Positions 17,154 through 24,922 of a stretch of 26,087 nt of DNA are shown here, one piece after another. Source of the stretch: Pseudomonadota bacterium (GTDB lineage Bacteria > Pseudomonadota > Gammaproteobacteria > Steroidobacterales > Steroidobacteraceae); the NCBI GenBank assembly GCA_021792815.1, contig JAJYTX010000007.1:1-26087 (forward strand), in the 5' to 3' direction. Below the pieces are notes generated by a model. It was not told the DNA's origin and did not search any database. It saw only the letters and a list, made by a program, of their open reading frames with translations. The position numbers and the translations under genes are program-made. Within the stretch, counting starts at the first letter, position 1; every line of letters begins with the position of its first letter.

Positions 17154-18766
17154 GCCCGCAGCTCCCCGACCAGGTTGGCAATGTGTCCTTGCAGCAGCAG
17201 CACCGCCACGCCGACGATGAGAAGTCCGGTGGCCCAGACGACATAGCGAGCCCTGTTCTGCCGTGTCTCGCTCCGGTACCGGTCCGCCCACGCCATGTTC
17301 ACCGCTCCGAGTACCGTCAGGCCCGTGACCTCGGCGAGCTGCCGGGCGCTCACGAACACCGGCCGCAGCATGTGCAGCAGGTACGCCACACCAATGCCGG
17401 CGGCGAGCGCCAGGAAGAACATGCCGACAATCAGACGAGGCCGCTTGGGCGAGACCGGCGTGAACCTGGCCGAGGGCGGATCGATGACCTGGAAGTCCAC
17501 GAGACCGGTCGATGCGGCCTGCTGGCCGAGGCGCGTGCTGTCGAGGCGCGCGAGCAATGCATCATATTGCTGCTTGGTGACTTGGTAGTTGCGCGTCAAC
17601 TGAGCATATTCGGCCTGCACCTGCGGCGCGGCGCCGATCCTGCCCTTGAGCACTCCGATCTGCTGCTGGAGGTTCGAGATCTGCTGTTGAATCGAGGCCA
17701 CCTCGATGCGCTGGGCGTCGTACTGCTCCTCGAGCCGCTGAAAGACGGGGTTGGCGGTGAGACCAAGCGCCGACGCCGCGCCCACATCCCCTTTCTGGGC
17801 GGCCACCATTTCCGTCTTTTGGCGAGCTTTGAGTTCCTGGATCGTCCGTTTCAGCGCGATCACGTCCGGATACTGGTCGGTGTACTGCAGCAACATCTGG
17901 TCGAGCCTCTGCTGATCGACCGCGATCTGCTGCTCGGTATCGAGCGCCGCGCCTCCGAGGGGCGTGCCCCCGGCAGTGGGCGCGCCGCCGGCGGTGAACT
18001 GCTGTCCGCTCCTCATCTCCTCGGCGAGCGCATCGCGCTTGCGCTCGGCGACGTAGAGACTCCCCTTCAGCTGCATGAGCTGGCTGTTGTCGGTCTGCAG
18101 CTGAGTGAAGGCATCGCCCTGCTCGCCCGGCACCAACCCGATATGACGCCGCTTGAAATCCGCGAGCTGCTGCTCGGTCGTGGTCAGCCGCCGCCCGTAA
18201 TCGGCGATCTGTTGCGTCAGGAACTGCTCGGTCTGCCGGGAACCGCGGCTCTTGTCGGTCAGCGAGCCTTCGACGAAATCGTTGAGCAGATGATCGACCA
18301 CCTGGATGCTTCGGGCACGGTCGCGGCTCACGTAGGTAATCGTGAACAGCGTCGGCGCAGCCTTGGGGTCCTTGGGATCCGCATAGGGGATGAGGTTGAT
18401 GTTCTGGCGGAGATCCTCGACCACCGTCTGCTGCTGCTGCGCGGTGATGGCCCCTGTCATGAGGTTGGTCTCGGTGGCGACCTTGCGCAACTGCGGGTCA
18501 CTGAGCAGCGCGGCGCTGACGCGCTGGAGCTGCTGCTCCACGTTGTCGCTGAGGCCGATCCCCTTGGTCGCCTGGCTGAGCGTGGTGCCCGTATCGACGA
18601 AGACGACCGCCTTGGCCTCGTACTTGTTGGGGATCAGGAAGACCACTACCCAGGCCACGAGCGCCACCGACCACGCGACGATGAGCGCCGTCCACTTGAA
18701 TCGCCAGATGCCGCGCAGCTGGTCCTGAAAGCCTGCGAAGTCGGCGAAGACTGATGAGCTTGGCAT
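17150..18766 (-). CDS. XrtA-system chain-length determinant (Wzz/PCP family)
   Basis: A 538-residue inner-membrane polysaccharide co-polymerase. It has a transmembrane helix at about 27-45, a Wzz domain (NKYEAKAVVFVDTGTTL), a long periplasmic region of heptad-like, Gln-rich coiled coil (about 150-420), a Pro-rich segment (DPPSARFTPVSPKRPRL) before a second helix at about 444-466, and a third helix at about 508-525. The proline segment before the second helix is typical of Wzz proteins. The cytosolic tail is short and the kinase is a separate protein, coupled by a 4-bp overlap. It would form the periplasmic scaffold with the export protein, whose gene ends 12 bp upstream. Confidence 0.92.
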   Translation of the reverse strand: MPSSSVFADFAGFQDQLRGIWRFKWTALIVAWSVALVAWVVVFLIPNKYEAKAVVFVDTGTTLSQATKGIGLSDNVEQQLQRVSAALLSDPQLRKVATETNLMTGAITAQQQQTVVEDLRQNINLIPYADPKDPKAAPTLFTITYVSRDRARSIQVVDHLLNDFVEGSLTDKSRGSRQTEQFLTQQIADYGRRLTTTEQQLADFKRRHIGLVPGEQGDAFTQLQTDNSQLMQLKGSLYVAERKRDALAEEMRSGQQFTAGGAPTAGGTPLGGAALDTEQQIAVDQQRLDQMLLQYTDQYPDVIALKRTIQELKARQKTEMVAAQKGDVGAASALGLTANPVFQRLEEQYDAQRIEVASIQQQISNLQQQIGVLKGRIGAAPQVQAEYAQLTRNYQVTKQQYDALLARLDSTRLGQQAASTGLVDFQVIDPPSARFTPVSPKRPRLIVGMFFLALAAGIGVAYLLHMLRPVFVSARQLAEVTGLTVLGAVNMAWADRYRSETRQNRARYVVWATGLLIVGVAVLLLQGHIANLVGELRA

Positions 18767-18778
18767 CGGGCCCCCGGG

Positions 18779-19402
18779 TCAGAACAACGATTCCGGGACG
18801 ACCAGCACATCGCCGGGCTTGACCGGCAGGTTCTGCGACAGGTCGCCCTTGTTGAGGAGGTTCGACAGCCGCACGTGCAGCACCTGCGTCCTCCCGTCGA
18901 CCTTGCGCTCGAGCTTGGCATCGTTGCCGGCGGCATAGGGGGTGAGGCCACCGGCGGCGAGCACCACGTCGAGGACCGTCATGCCCTCGTGGTAGGGGAT
19001 GGACTCCGGATGGATGACCTGCCCGATCACCTGCACCTGGCTGAGCACGCTCAGGGCCTGCTCGACGATGACCGTCACCCGGGGCGAGCGGATGTACTGG
19101 CTCAACGCTTTGTCCATGGCCTGTGCCAGCTCCGTCGGCGTGCGACCCGCCGCCCGGATGTTGGAGATCAGGGGCGTGGAGATGCGCCCATCGGGGCGCA
19201 CCGGCACCGCCTTCTGCGACAGGTCCGGGTTCTGCCAGACGAAGATGTCGAGCACGTCGCCCGGTCCGATGACGTAGTTCTTGGCGGTCTTGGACACCGG
19301 GGGAACCGGGGCGGCCCCGGCCCGTCCGGGGACGCCGATCAGGCACAGCGCCAGCATGCCCGAGCCGATCAGTCCTGAAACCCGTGAAATATGTCTCAAC
19401 AT
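18779..19402 (-). CDS. XrtA-system polysaccharide export protein (Wza-like, SLBB)
   Basis: A 207-residue exported protein. After a signal peptide (cleavage probably near AGA at 28-30) comes a polysaccharide-export domain, YVIGPGDVLDIFVWQNPDLS (43-62) to about 118, and an SLBB domain (VQVIGQVIHPESIPYHEGMT, then VVLAAGGLTPYAAG) ending in VKPGDVLVVPESLF. It is shorter than Wza and lacks the C-terminal amphipathic helix, so it needs a partner, perhaps the beta-barrel, to cross the outer membrane. There is no clear lipobox: C20 lies in LALC, which does not have a small residue before Cys. The gene follows prsT by 57 bp and precedes the chain-length gene by 12 bp. Confidence 0.92.
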   Translation of the reverse strand: MLRHISRVSGLIGSGMLALCLIGVPGRAGAAPVPPVSKTAKNYVIGPGDVLDIFVWQNPDLSQKAVPVRPDGRISTPLISNIRAAGRTPTELAQAMDKALSQYIRSPRVTVIVEQALSVLSQVQVIGQVIHPESIPYHEGMTVLDVVLAAGGLTPYAAGNDAKLERKVDGRTQVLHVRLSNLLNKGDLSQNLPVKPGDVLVVPESLF

Positions 19403-19459
19403 AATATCAGCCTAACCGAAAGTCATGCCTGGGTCTGTGGTCAGAGTCTCAGGCGCCGC

Positions 19460-22255
19460 TCACGCGCCGAGCGTCGAGAGCAGCTGCTGCGCCTGCCGCC
19501 GGGCGTCAAAGGGCTGCGGGCTCGCCAGGATCCGGGACAGGATCTGCCGGGCCTGGGCCTGTCGGCCAGTCTTGGACAGTACGTACGCGTAGTGATAGGC
19601 CAGCTGCGGATCCTGCGGAGCGAGCTTCACGGCCCGGGCGAGGTACGGCAGCGCCTGTGCCCCCTGGCCCTTTCGCGCCAGGATCCATCCCAGGGTGTCA
19701 TTCACGCCCGCCGAGGCCGGCGCCAGGCGGTACGCCCGCTCGGCCAGGGTCAGGGCCTCGGGATCACCCGTGCGACTCAAGGTCCAGGCGAGGTTGTTGA
19801 GCGCGACGACATCATTCGGCACCTGCTTCAAGACCGTCCGGAACTGCGGCACGGCCTGCTGCGGCGAATGCGCCACCAGCAGGTCGTAATCGGCCAGCAC
19901 GCCGCGCACCCGCCAGTCGGTGGGGACGCGCTTCAGCCACTGCTGCAGCGGCTGGGCCGGGTCGGCCGCGTGATCGACAAGCCGCGCGTGATAGAGCTTC
20001 ACGGCCACGACAGCGCTCGGGCGCAGACGTTGCGCCTCGCTGTAGGCCGTCATCGCCGCCTCCGGCTGGTGCAGCGCCAGCTCCACATCGCCCTCGAGCG
20101 CCAGCGCCCCGGGGTCCTTGGGGTCGCGGGCCAGCAGCGCCTCGACCCGCGACAGCGCGGCCTTCCCGTTGCCCTGGCGCAGGTCGATGAGCGCCAGCGT
20201 GCTCACCACCGGCAGCCAGTCCGGCTGCAGATGGTCGGCCTTCTCCAGGGATGCGCGGGCGGCAGCCGGCTGATTCAGGGCCAGCTGCGCGCGGGCGCTG
20301 TCGAGCCAGTACATCGCATCGTTCGGCTGCGCCGTGGTGGCCTGCGTGAAGCGATCGAGCGCCGCGGCGTACTGGTTGGCCCGCATCAGCAGCACGCCGG
20401 CATCCCCGAGCAGCGCGGTCTGCCCCGGCCGCGAGGCGATCGCCCGGTCGAATGCGGCGTTCGCTGCGGCCAGATCGCCCTGGGCCAGCGCCACCTGCGC
20501 CAGACCGAACTGCACGTCCGGCGAGGTTTGGGCGTCCTGAGTACCCTGGAGCACGCTGCGCGCCTGCCCCAGCGCATGGGTCTGCATCAGGGCCTGGGCG
20601 AGCGCCAGGCGCACCGCCAGCGTGTCGGGATGGGTCGAGAGTGCCGCGCTCAGGCGACGCTGGGCCGCGGCCGGATTGCCCTCGGCCTCCTCCACGTGCG
20701 CCAGGTCGATCAGCGACATCAGGTCGTTGGGATTGACGGCGAGCGCCTGGCGCAGCAGCGTGCGCGAGCGATCGAGTTCGTTCTGCGAGGCCCAGTACGA
20801 GGCCGCGAGGTCGAGCACTCCCGGATCCCGCGGATGCGCGGCGAGGAGCGCATCGACCGCCTGCCCGGCCGCATCGGGGCCGCGCACCGCCCGAACCGCG
20901 GTGATCAGCAGCTTGTCGCGGCGCAGATCGCCCGTGTCCGGGGTCTTCTGCAAGAGCGCGAGCGCCTGTGCCGCATGGCCGGTGCTCAGGTACACCGCCG
21001 CGAGATTGACCGCCACCGCCTCATCGTGCGGATGCTCGCGCTGGCTGCGCTCGAGCGCCTCGAGCAACGCCTGGGAATTGCCCGAGCGCTGCGCGGCCTG
21101 GTTGAACAGCGACAGCAGCTGCGGGTCGAGATGCGGCGCGCCGAGCGCCGGGGTGAGGACACTCAGCGCCGCGCCGGGCTCACCGAGCTTCAGCTGCGCA
21201 TCCGCGAGCAGCTTGCGCGCCTGCAGGTTGTCCGGAGTGGCCGAGAGCACCTGCTGCAGCTGTTGTTGCGCCTGCTGCAGATCGCCCTGCTGCAGGAACG
21301 CCGCCCCGAGCGCCATGCGCGCCTGCACGAAGTCCGGATCGTCGGCCACGACCCGCTCGAGCTCCGTGGTGCCGCCGACCAGGTCCTTACGCGCGAGCTT
21401 GAGGCGCGCATCGAGCAACAGCGTCTCGGGCGCGAGGGGCTCGAGTTTCGCGAGGATCGCCTGGCTCTGGGCGGCGGCGGCAATCTTCCCCTGCGCAAGG
21501 CGCGACTCCGTCAGGGCGATCAGCGCCGTGACGCGGTGCGCGATCGGCTCGGACGGCCGCATGCGCTTCAGCGATTGCGCGACGGCCTGCTCGGCGGCCG
21601 GGAACCGTCCCAGCCACTCCTCGATCCGGCCCGTGAGCAGCAGCGGCTCGGGGGACTTTGGGTCGAGCCGCCCGGCGTCAGCGAGCTGCCCGAGCGCCCG
21701 GGCGAGCTGGCCCTCCTGGGCGAGCGACTCGGCGAGCACGACCCGCGCATCGATGAGCCCGGGCTGCCGCACCACCAGGGGCTGCAGCAACGCGACCGCC
21801 TGGGCGGGCTGTCCGGTCAGCAGTAGCGCGTGCGCCTGCAGGACGGTGCGCTCGGGCTGCGGCACCTGGATGGTGTGGTGATCGAGCGCCTCGAGGAGCG
21901 ACTGCGCCTTGCCGTTCGCCAGCCAGATCCGCGCCTGCAGCGCATCGACCTGTGGCCCCTTTGCGCCGGCCGTGCGTGCGTGCGCGAGCGCCGATTGCGC
22001 TCCGTTGGGATCGGCCGCATCAAGCGACAGCCGCGCGAGCAGCAGCCAGGCGCGGGTGTTCTTGGGCTCCTTGAGGATGACGGCATGCAGATCGAAAGCC
22101 GCGTTCTGCCACTCGCCCGCCTGGATCTCCCGCCGCGCCCGCTCCATGCGGTAGTGGGGCGTGAGGAAGGCGCCACACCCGGTCAAGGCAAGCGAGATGA
22201 GCACTCCGCCGAGCATTCCCGCCCGTGCCGGACTCACGCCGAACCATTTCCTCAT
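19460..22255 (-). CDS. prsT: PEP-CTERM system TPR-repeat lipoprotein
   Basis: A 931-residue lipoprotein. The signal peptide ends in a lipobox LTGC (C27), so it is expected to be lipid-anchored in the envelope. The rest is a nearly continuous array of 34-residue tetratricopeptide repeats, seen in recurring patterns such as AWLLLARLSLDAADPNGAQS and ALAYHYAY-like helices with A-rich positions, roughly two dozen units. The length and domain make-up match PrsT of exosortase A loci, where it is thought to be a scaffold for EPS or PEP-CTERM protein assembly. It is first in the operon that continues with the export, chain-length, kinase and barrel genes. The high GC produces long open frames on the plus strand, which are not genes. 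Confidence 0.92.
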   Translation of the reverse strand: MRKWFGVSPARAGMLGGVLISLALTGCGAFLTPHYRMERARREIQAGEWQNAAFDLHAVILKEPKNTRAWLLLARLSLDAADPNGAQSALAHARTAGAKGPQVDALQARIWLANGKAQSLLEALDHHTIQVPQPERTVLQAHALLLTGQPAQAVALLQPLVVRQPGLIDARVVLAESLAQEGQLARALGQLADAGRLDPKSPEPLLLTGRIEEWLGRFPAAEQAVAQSLKRMRPSEPIAHRVTALIALTESRLAQGKIAAAAQSQAILAKLEPLAPETLLLDARLKLARKDLVGGTTELERVVADDPDFVQARMALGAAFLQQGDLQQAQQQLQQVLSATPDNLQARKLLADAQLKLGEPGAALSVLTPALGAPHLDPQLLSLFNQAAQRSGNSQALLEALERSQREHPHDEAVAVNLAAVYLSTGHAAQALALLQKTPDTGDLRRDKLLITAVRAVRGPDAAGQAVDALLAAHPRDPGVLDLAASYWASQNELDRSRTLLRQALAVNPNDLMSLIDLAHVEEAEGNPAAAQRRLSAALSTHPDTLAVRLALAQALMQTHALGQARSVLQGTQDAQTSPDVQFGLAQVALAQGDLAAANAAFDRAIASRPGQTALLGDAGVLLMRANQYAAALDRFTQATTAQPNDAMYWLDSARAQLALNQPAAARASLEKADHLQPDWLPVVSTLALIDLRQGNGKAALSRVEALLARDPKDPGALALEGDVELALHQPEAAMTAYSEAQRLRPSAVVAVKLYHARLVDHAADPAQPLQQWLKRVPTDWRVRGVLADYDLLVAHSPQQAVPQFRTVLKQVPNDVVALNNLAWTLSRTGDPEALTLAERAYRLAPASAGVNDTLGWILARKGQGAQALPYLARAVKLAPQDPQLAYHYAYVLSKTGRQAQARQILSRILASPQPFDARRQAQQLLSTLGA

Positions 22256-22654
22256 GATCAGTTCTCCACAGGCGCAGTCGATCCTCTCGCCCCGGCAGGA
22301 TGACGTCGGGGGCCGCGCGTCCCGGTGTGCAGCGCAGGGCCCGAGGATACCGGCTCGGCCGAGAATGCCGCAATCCCGTAGCGGATCAGGGACATCCGCG
22401 AGTCGAACCAGTCGATGCCGGGTGATGCTACCCGCTCGGGGCCGGAAGCACCCCGCCCGAGCGGTCGTCTGGACTGGATTTAAGCGTACGAATCACCCAG
22501 TGGTGAGGAACCACTTCGCAGTTCGCGCGGGCAGCGGTGCGCCTCGCGCCCGGTCCGCCCGGGGCAGGCGTTTTTCTGTGGTCGTGATTGCCCGGAGGGT
22601 GCGATGCCGGATCGATCGAGGCACCGATCGGGCTCAGCGCCTCGAACCTCACCC
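22256..22654. other. Intergenic region upstream of prsT
   Basis: About 400 bp between the Ig/Fn3 lipoprotein stop and the prsT start, both on the minus strand, so it must hold the prsT leader and any promoter. I found no convincing promoter. It contains a perfect small hairpin, AGTGGT-gagga-ACCACT (22499-22515), and a plus-strand terminator-like hairpin (22540-22575). No small gene could be supported. Confidence 0.5.
22540..22575 (+). terminator. Terminator-like hairpin on the strand opposite to its neighbours
   Basis: CGCCT (22540-22544) pairs with AGGCG (22566-22570), an inner CCCGG pairs with CCGGG, and TTTTT follows at 22571-22575. It would stop plus-strand transcripts, yet both neighbouring genes are on the minus strand. 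Confidence 0.4.
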
Positions 22655-23359
22655 TCAACTGATGGTCTTGCTCGCGATGCCCGACAGGGCACTTTCCGTG
22701 CCGCTCGTGGTATAGGCGGTCACGGCGAAGTACCAGGTTCCCGAGGTCAAACCGCTGACGACGTAATCGGTAAGACCGGCGTTCGTGACCTGCAGCTTCT
22801 GGGTGAGCGCACTGGGACTGGTGCCGTAATAGATGTTGTAGCCGGCGAGGTTGGTGAGCGTCGAGCCATCCGTATTGGTGGTCGGCGGCGTCCAGGAGAC
22901 ATCCGCGCTGCCGGTGGCCGAATTGGCCTCGGCCACCGTGATGGAGAAGGCCGGGAGCGACGCGGTCGTGGACCCGTCGCTCACGGAGATCAGGATATTG
23001 CCGTAGGTGCCGGCATTCGCCGCCTGGGGCGTGCCCGAGAGCGTTCCCTTGCTGGTATTGAAGCTCGCCCAGCTGGGTGGGTTCCGGATGGTGAAGGTCA
23101 CCGTGCCGCCCGCGCCGCTCACCGCGGGCGTAAAACTGTACGTCTGGCCGACCGTCACGCTGCTTCGGGGCGCGCCGGACAGGGAAAGCTGCGTGCTCTT
23201 GTTCGAGGTCTGTATCGGCGCTGTCGCCACTGATGATGTCGAGGCAGGCGCGGAAGCCGTGGACGCAGACGTCCCGCTCGAGCCTCCACCGCCGCAGCCC
23301 GCGAGCGCGCCCAACATGAGCGCCGCACAACAGGCGGTCCGGATCGACACTGCACGCAT
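22655..23359 (-). CDS. Ig/Fn3-domain lipoprotein, probably sigma-54 controlled
   Basis: A 234-residue lipoprotein. MRAVSIRTACCAALMLGALAGC ends in the lipobox LAGC with C22, followed by a Gly/Ser/Thr/Ala linker to about residue 60. Then come a putative-Ig (He_PIG-like) domain with VGQTYSFTPAVSG and GTLSGTPQAANAGTYGNI (about 65-150), and a fibronectin type III domain with VSWTPPT, YNIYYGTS and WYFAVTAYTTSG (about 160-232). The function is unknown; such domains bind partners or carbohydrate on the cell surface. The ATG at 23359 is preferred over the in-frame one at 23455 because the signal peptide starts there and GAGGAG lies 10 bp upstream. A consensus sigma-54 promoter lies about 105 bp upstream. 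It is next to prsT and on the same strand. Confidence 0.8.
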   Translation of the reverse strand: MRAVSIRTACCAALMLGALAGCGGGGSSGTSASTASAPASTSSVATAPIQTSNKSTQLSLSGAPRSSVTVGQTYSFTPAVSGAGGTVTFTIRNPPSWASFNTSKGTLSGTPQAANAGTYGNILISVSDGSTTASLPAFSITVAEANSATGSADVSWTPPTTNTDGSTLTNLAGYNIYYGTSPSALTQKLQVTNAGLTDYVVSGLTSGTWYFAVTAYTTSGTESALSGIASKTIS

Positions 23360-23463
23360 GACCTGATGACTCCTCTGCTCCCGGGGCCCCGCCCTCGGGT
23401 CTGGCACCGACCGCCCGGCCTCGTCGTCCCGCAGGCACTTCGGAGGCTCCCGCAAGGGGGGAA

Positions 23464-23479
23464 TGCAATGGACGTGCCA
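23464..23479 (-). promoter_or_regulatory. Sigma-54 (-24/-12) promoter of the Ig/Fn3 lipoprotein
   Basis: Read on the minus strand, TGGCAC (23479-23474), five bases, TTGCA (23468-23464). It matches the RpoN consensus TGGCAC-N5-TTGCA exactly, with GG and GC separated by ten bases. The lipoprotein ATG at 23359 is about 105 bp downstream. A PrsR-type activator gene at the end of the window fits. Confidence 0.8.
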
Positions 23480-23667
23480 TCACATGAAACACTTTTATAA
23501 TCAATGACTTGATGGCACTCAAAGGTGCTGCGTCGCGACCGGCAGACCCGGTGCGTCGGTCACCGCAGACACAATGGTGATGTGCTACTGGCGATGGATG
23601 ATGCAACACCCTGAATTTCGCGCGGAATAGCACCTGTCGCGGTTACGCTGCCGAACGGCGTCAGCGG

Positions 23668-23684
23668 GTGACACGGAATGTCAC
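23668..23684. repeat. Inverted repeat GTGACA-N5-TGTCAC, possible activator site
   Basis: A perfect 6-bp inverted repeat with 5-bp spacer, about 190 bp upstream of the lipoprotein sigma-54 promoter, within the range of enhancer sites for bacterial sigma-54 activators. There is no proof that PrsR binds it. Confidence 0.3.
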
Positions 23685-23857
23685 TGCGTGAAGCGGCGCA
23701 AATGCCGCTCGAGCGGCGCGGCCTCCAATCCAACATAACACGCGCGCATGCGACAGAAGATGCCGGCGATGTAACAGAATGCCGCGGCAGCCCTGCGCGC
23801 CCGCCGATTCGCCGGGTTGACGAATCTCACACTCCCGCTCCGGCGCGCCGCGCCCGA

Positions 23858-23882
23858 CAATATGTCATGACGCAATATTGCG
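23858..23882. repeat. Nested palindromes upstream of the first PEP-CTERM gene
   Basis: CAATAT (23858-23863) and ATATTG (23875-23880) form an inverted repeat with an 11-bp spacer. Inside it lie the palindromes GTCATGAC (23864-23871) and CGCAATATTGCG (23871-23882). The right part overlaps the possible -35 element, so a repressor or activator site is plausible. Confidence 0.4.
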
Positions 23883-23906
23883 ACAGCACAGCAGGGCTGC
23901 TACACT
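23878..23906 (+). promoter_or_regulatory. Possible sigma-70 promoter of the first PEP-CTERM gene
   Basis: TTGCGA (23878-23883) and TACACT (23901-23906), 17 bp apart, each with four of six consensus bases. The start codon is 67 bp downstream. No sigma-54 element was found for this gene. Confidence 0.4.
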
Positions 23907-23973
23907 TCACAACTAACAAACACGGGTCCCGCCACCAGGCCACCACACACAGGGATCCCAGGGCGTCACGCCG

Positions 23974-24789
23974 ATGAAGGCCAAGAGCACACGGCCGCTG
24001 TTGATGATTCTCCTGTTCGGCTTCCTGCCCACCGGCGGCTGGATGATCGTCCGCGATGGCCCCGGCACGGCGGCCCTCGTCCGCGGCAGCTGCCCGGCAT
24101 CGGCCGGCGATGCGGCGCACCGGCACGGGGTTGGGCCCTGGCCCGGGATCCACGCCACGGCGCCGCGGGCGGGGGTCTGCGCGCAACCTTCGACCTCGAA
24201 CGCCCCGGGTGCCGCATCAGCGACTCCTCACGTCCTCTCGCGCCAGGCGTCCTCCCCCGCCGCGGCCCGCGACCCCTCCGGTGTGACGCCGATGAGCACG
24301 GCAGCGTATGCGGATGACCCGGCCGATTCCGACCCCGGTAACGGCTTCGGGAATTTCCGCATTCCGGGGTCGATGCTGCTCGGTGCGGGCGCCGATCCGG
24401 GCGCTCCTGTGGCGGGCACGGGTGCGGCCGCGGCGCCGAGCCCTTTTGATTCCGGTTCCGCAGGCGGCACCACCGGGCGCCGATCCGACAGTGGCACGGG
24501 CTCGGGCAGCGGGACCGGCTCGGGCAGCGGGACCGGCTCGGGCAGCGGGACCGGCTCGGGCGGCGGGACCGGCTCGGGCGGCGGGACCGGCTCGGGCGGT
24601 GGGACCGGCTCGGGCGGCGGCAGCCTGCTCGACCCGCCGGGGTCGACCGGGGGATCGCACTCCAGCCCACTGGATCCTCCCGGCGCCACGCCGCCGGTCA
24701 CCGTGCCGGAACCCTCCACGCTCGCGCTGTTTCTGGCCGGGGCCGCCGCGCTCGGCCTCACCCGGCGCCGGCGGCTCACCCGCCGCTGA
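23974..24789 (+). CDS. PEP-CTERM protein with Gly/Ser-rich repeat stalk
   Basis: A 271-residue exported protein. The N-terminus (MKAKSTRPLLMILLFGFLP) is basic then hydrophobic, with no clear cleavage site. The middle is Ala/Pro/Gly-rich and of low complexity, with seven 6-residue Gly/Ser/Thr units (about 176-217), and there are few aromatic residues. The C-terminus (244-271) is a complete PEP-CTERM tail: VPEPST, hydrophobic helix LALFLAGAAALGL and a basic end TRRRRLTRR. The tail should be recognised by the exosortase encoded at 13102. The long disordered stalk suggests a surface spacer or glycosylation target. No catalytic domain is seen. Start context is weak (GGG at 23961-23963). Confidence 0.75.
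   Translation: MKAKSTRPLLMILLFGFLPTGGWMIVRDGPGTAALVRGSCPASAGDAAHRHGVGPWPGIHATAPRAGVCAQPSTSNAPGAASATPHVLSRQASSPAAARDPSGVTPMSTAAYADDPADSDPGNGFGNFRIPGSMLLGAGADPGAPVAGTGAAAAPSPFDSGSAGGTTGRRSDSGTGSGSGTGSGSGTGSGSGTGSGGGTGSGGGTGSGGGTGSGGGSLLDPPGSTGGSHSSPLDPPGATPPVTVPEPSTLALFLAGAAALGLTRRRRLTRR
24499..24624 (+). repeat. 18-bp tandem repeat, seven units, in the PEP-CTERM gene
   Basis: Units start at 24499 and recur every 18 bp as GGCTCGGGC(A/G)GCGGGACC, the last one divergent. The first three have A and encode GSGSGT; units four to six have G (one with an extra silent T) and encode GSGGGT. The near-identical units imply recent expansion and likely copy-number variation between strains. Confidence 0.9.
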
Positions 24790-24822
24790 TTCGACGACTC
24801 ACGCCTTGCGACCGAGGCACTG

Positions 24823-24852
24823 ACTCCGTCCTGCGACCGGAGTGTCGGATTT
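24823..24852 (+). terminator. Weak terminator-like hairpin after the first PEP-CTERM gene
   Basis: ACTCCG (24823-24828) pairs with CGGAGT (24838-24843), followed by a weakly T-rich stretch. It lies 34 bp after the stop. The stem is short. Confidence 0.3.
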
Positions 24853-24922
24853 CTTTACGCAATCGCTCGTATATTCGGTAAATCACGCCTCAAGTCATTG
24901 AAAATACTGGTCAGATTTGTCC

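Larger units (their letters stand above)
23360..23973. other. Divergent control region between the lipoprotein and first PEP-CTERM gene
   Basis: A 614-bp region with no supportable gene. It holds the sigma-54 promoter of the lipoprotein (23464-23479), an inverted repeat GTGACA-N5-TGTCAC (23668-23684), an overlapping set of GC-rich inverted repeats (23692-23717), palindromes at 23858-23882 and a possible sigma-70 promoter facing the PEP-CTERM gene (23878-23906). Confidence 0.5.

Noticed and set aside
19391..21826. An 811-residue open frame on the plus strand
   Set aside because: It is antisense to prsT, Arg/Gln/Leu-rich with no domain, and is explained by the strong GC codon bias and repeat structure of prsT.
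22329..22342. Minus-strand GG-N10-GC upstream of prsT
   Set aside because: Only the GG, GC and a few flanking bases fit; such matches are expected by chance in GC-rich DNA.
23513..23529. TGGCAC on the plus strand followed by GTGCT
   Set aside because: The spacing to GC is one base too long and the nearest plus-strand gene starts about 450 bp away.
24499..24624. CRISPR-like repeated units
   Set aside because: The units are contiguous without spacers and in frame inside a coding region, so it is a protein-coding tandem repeat.
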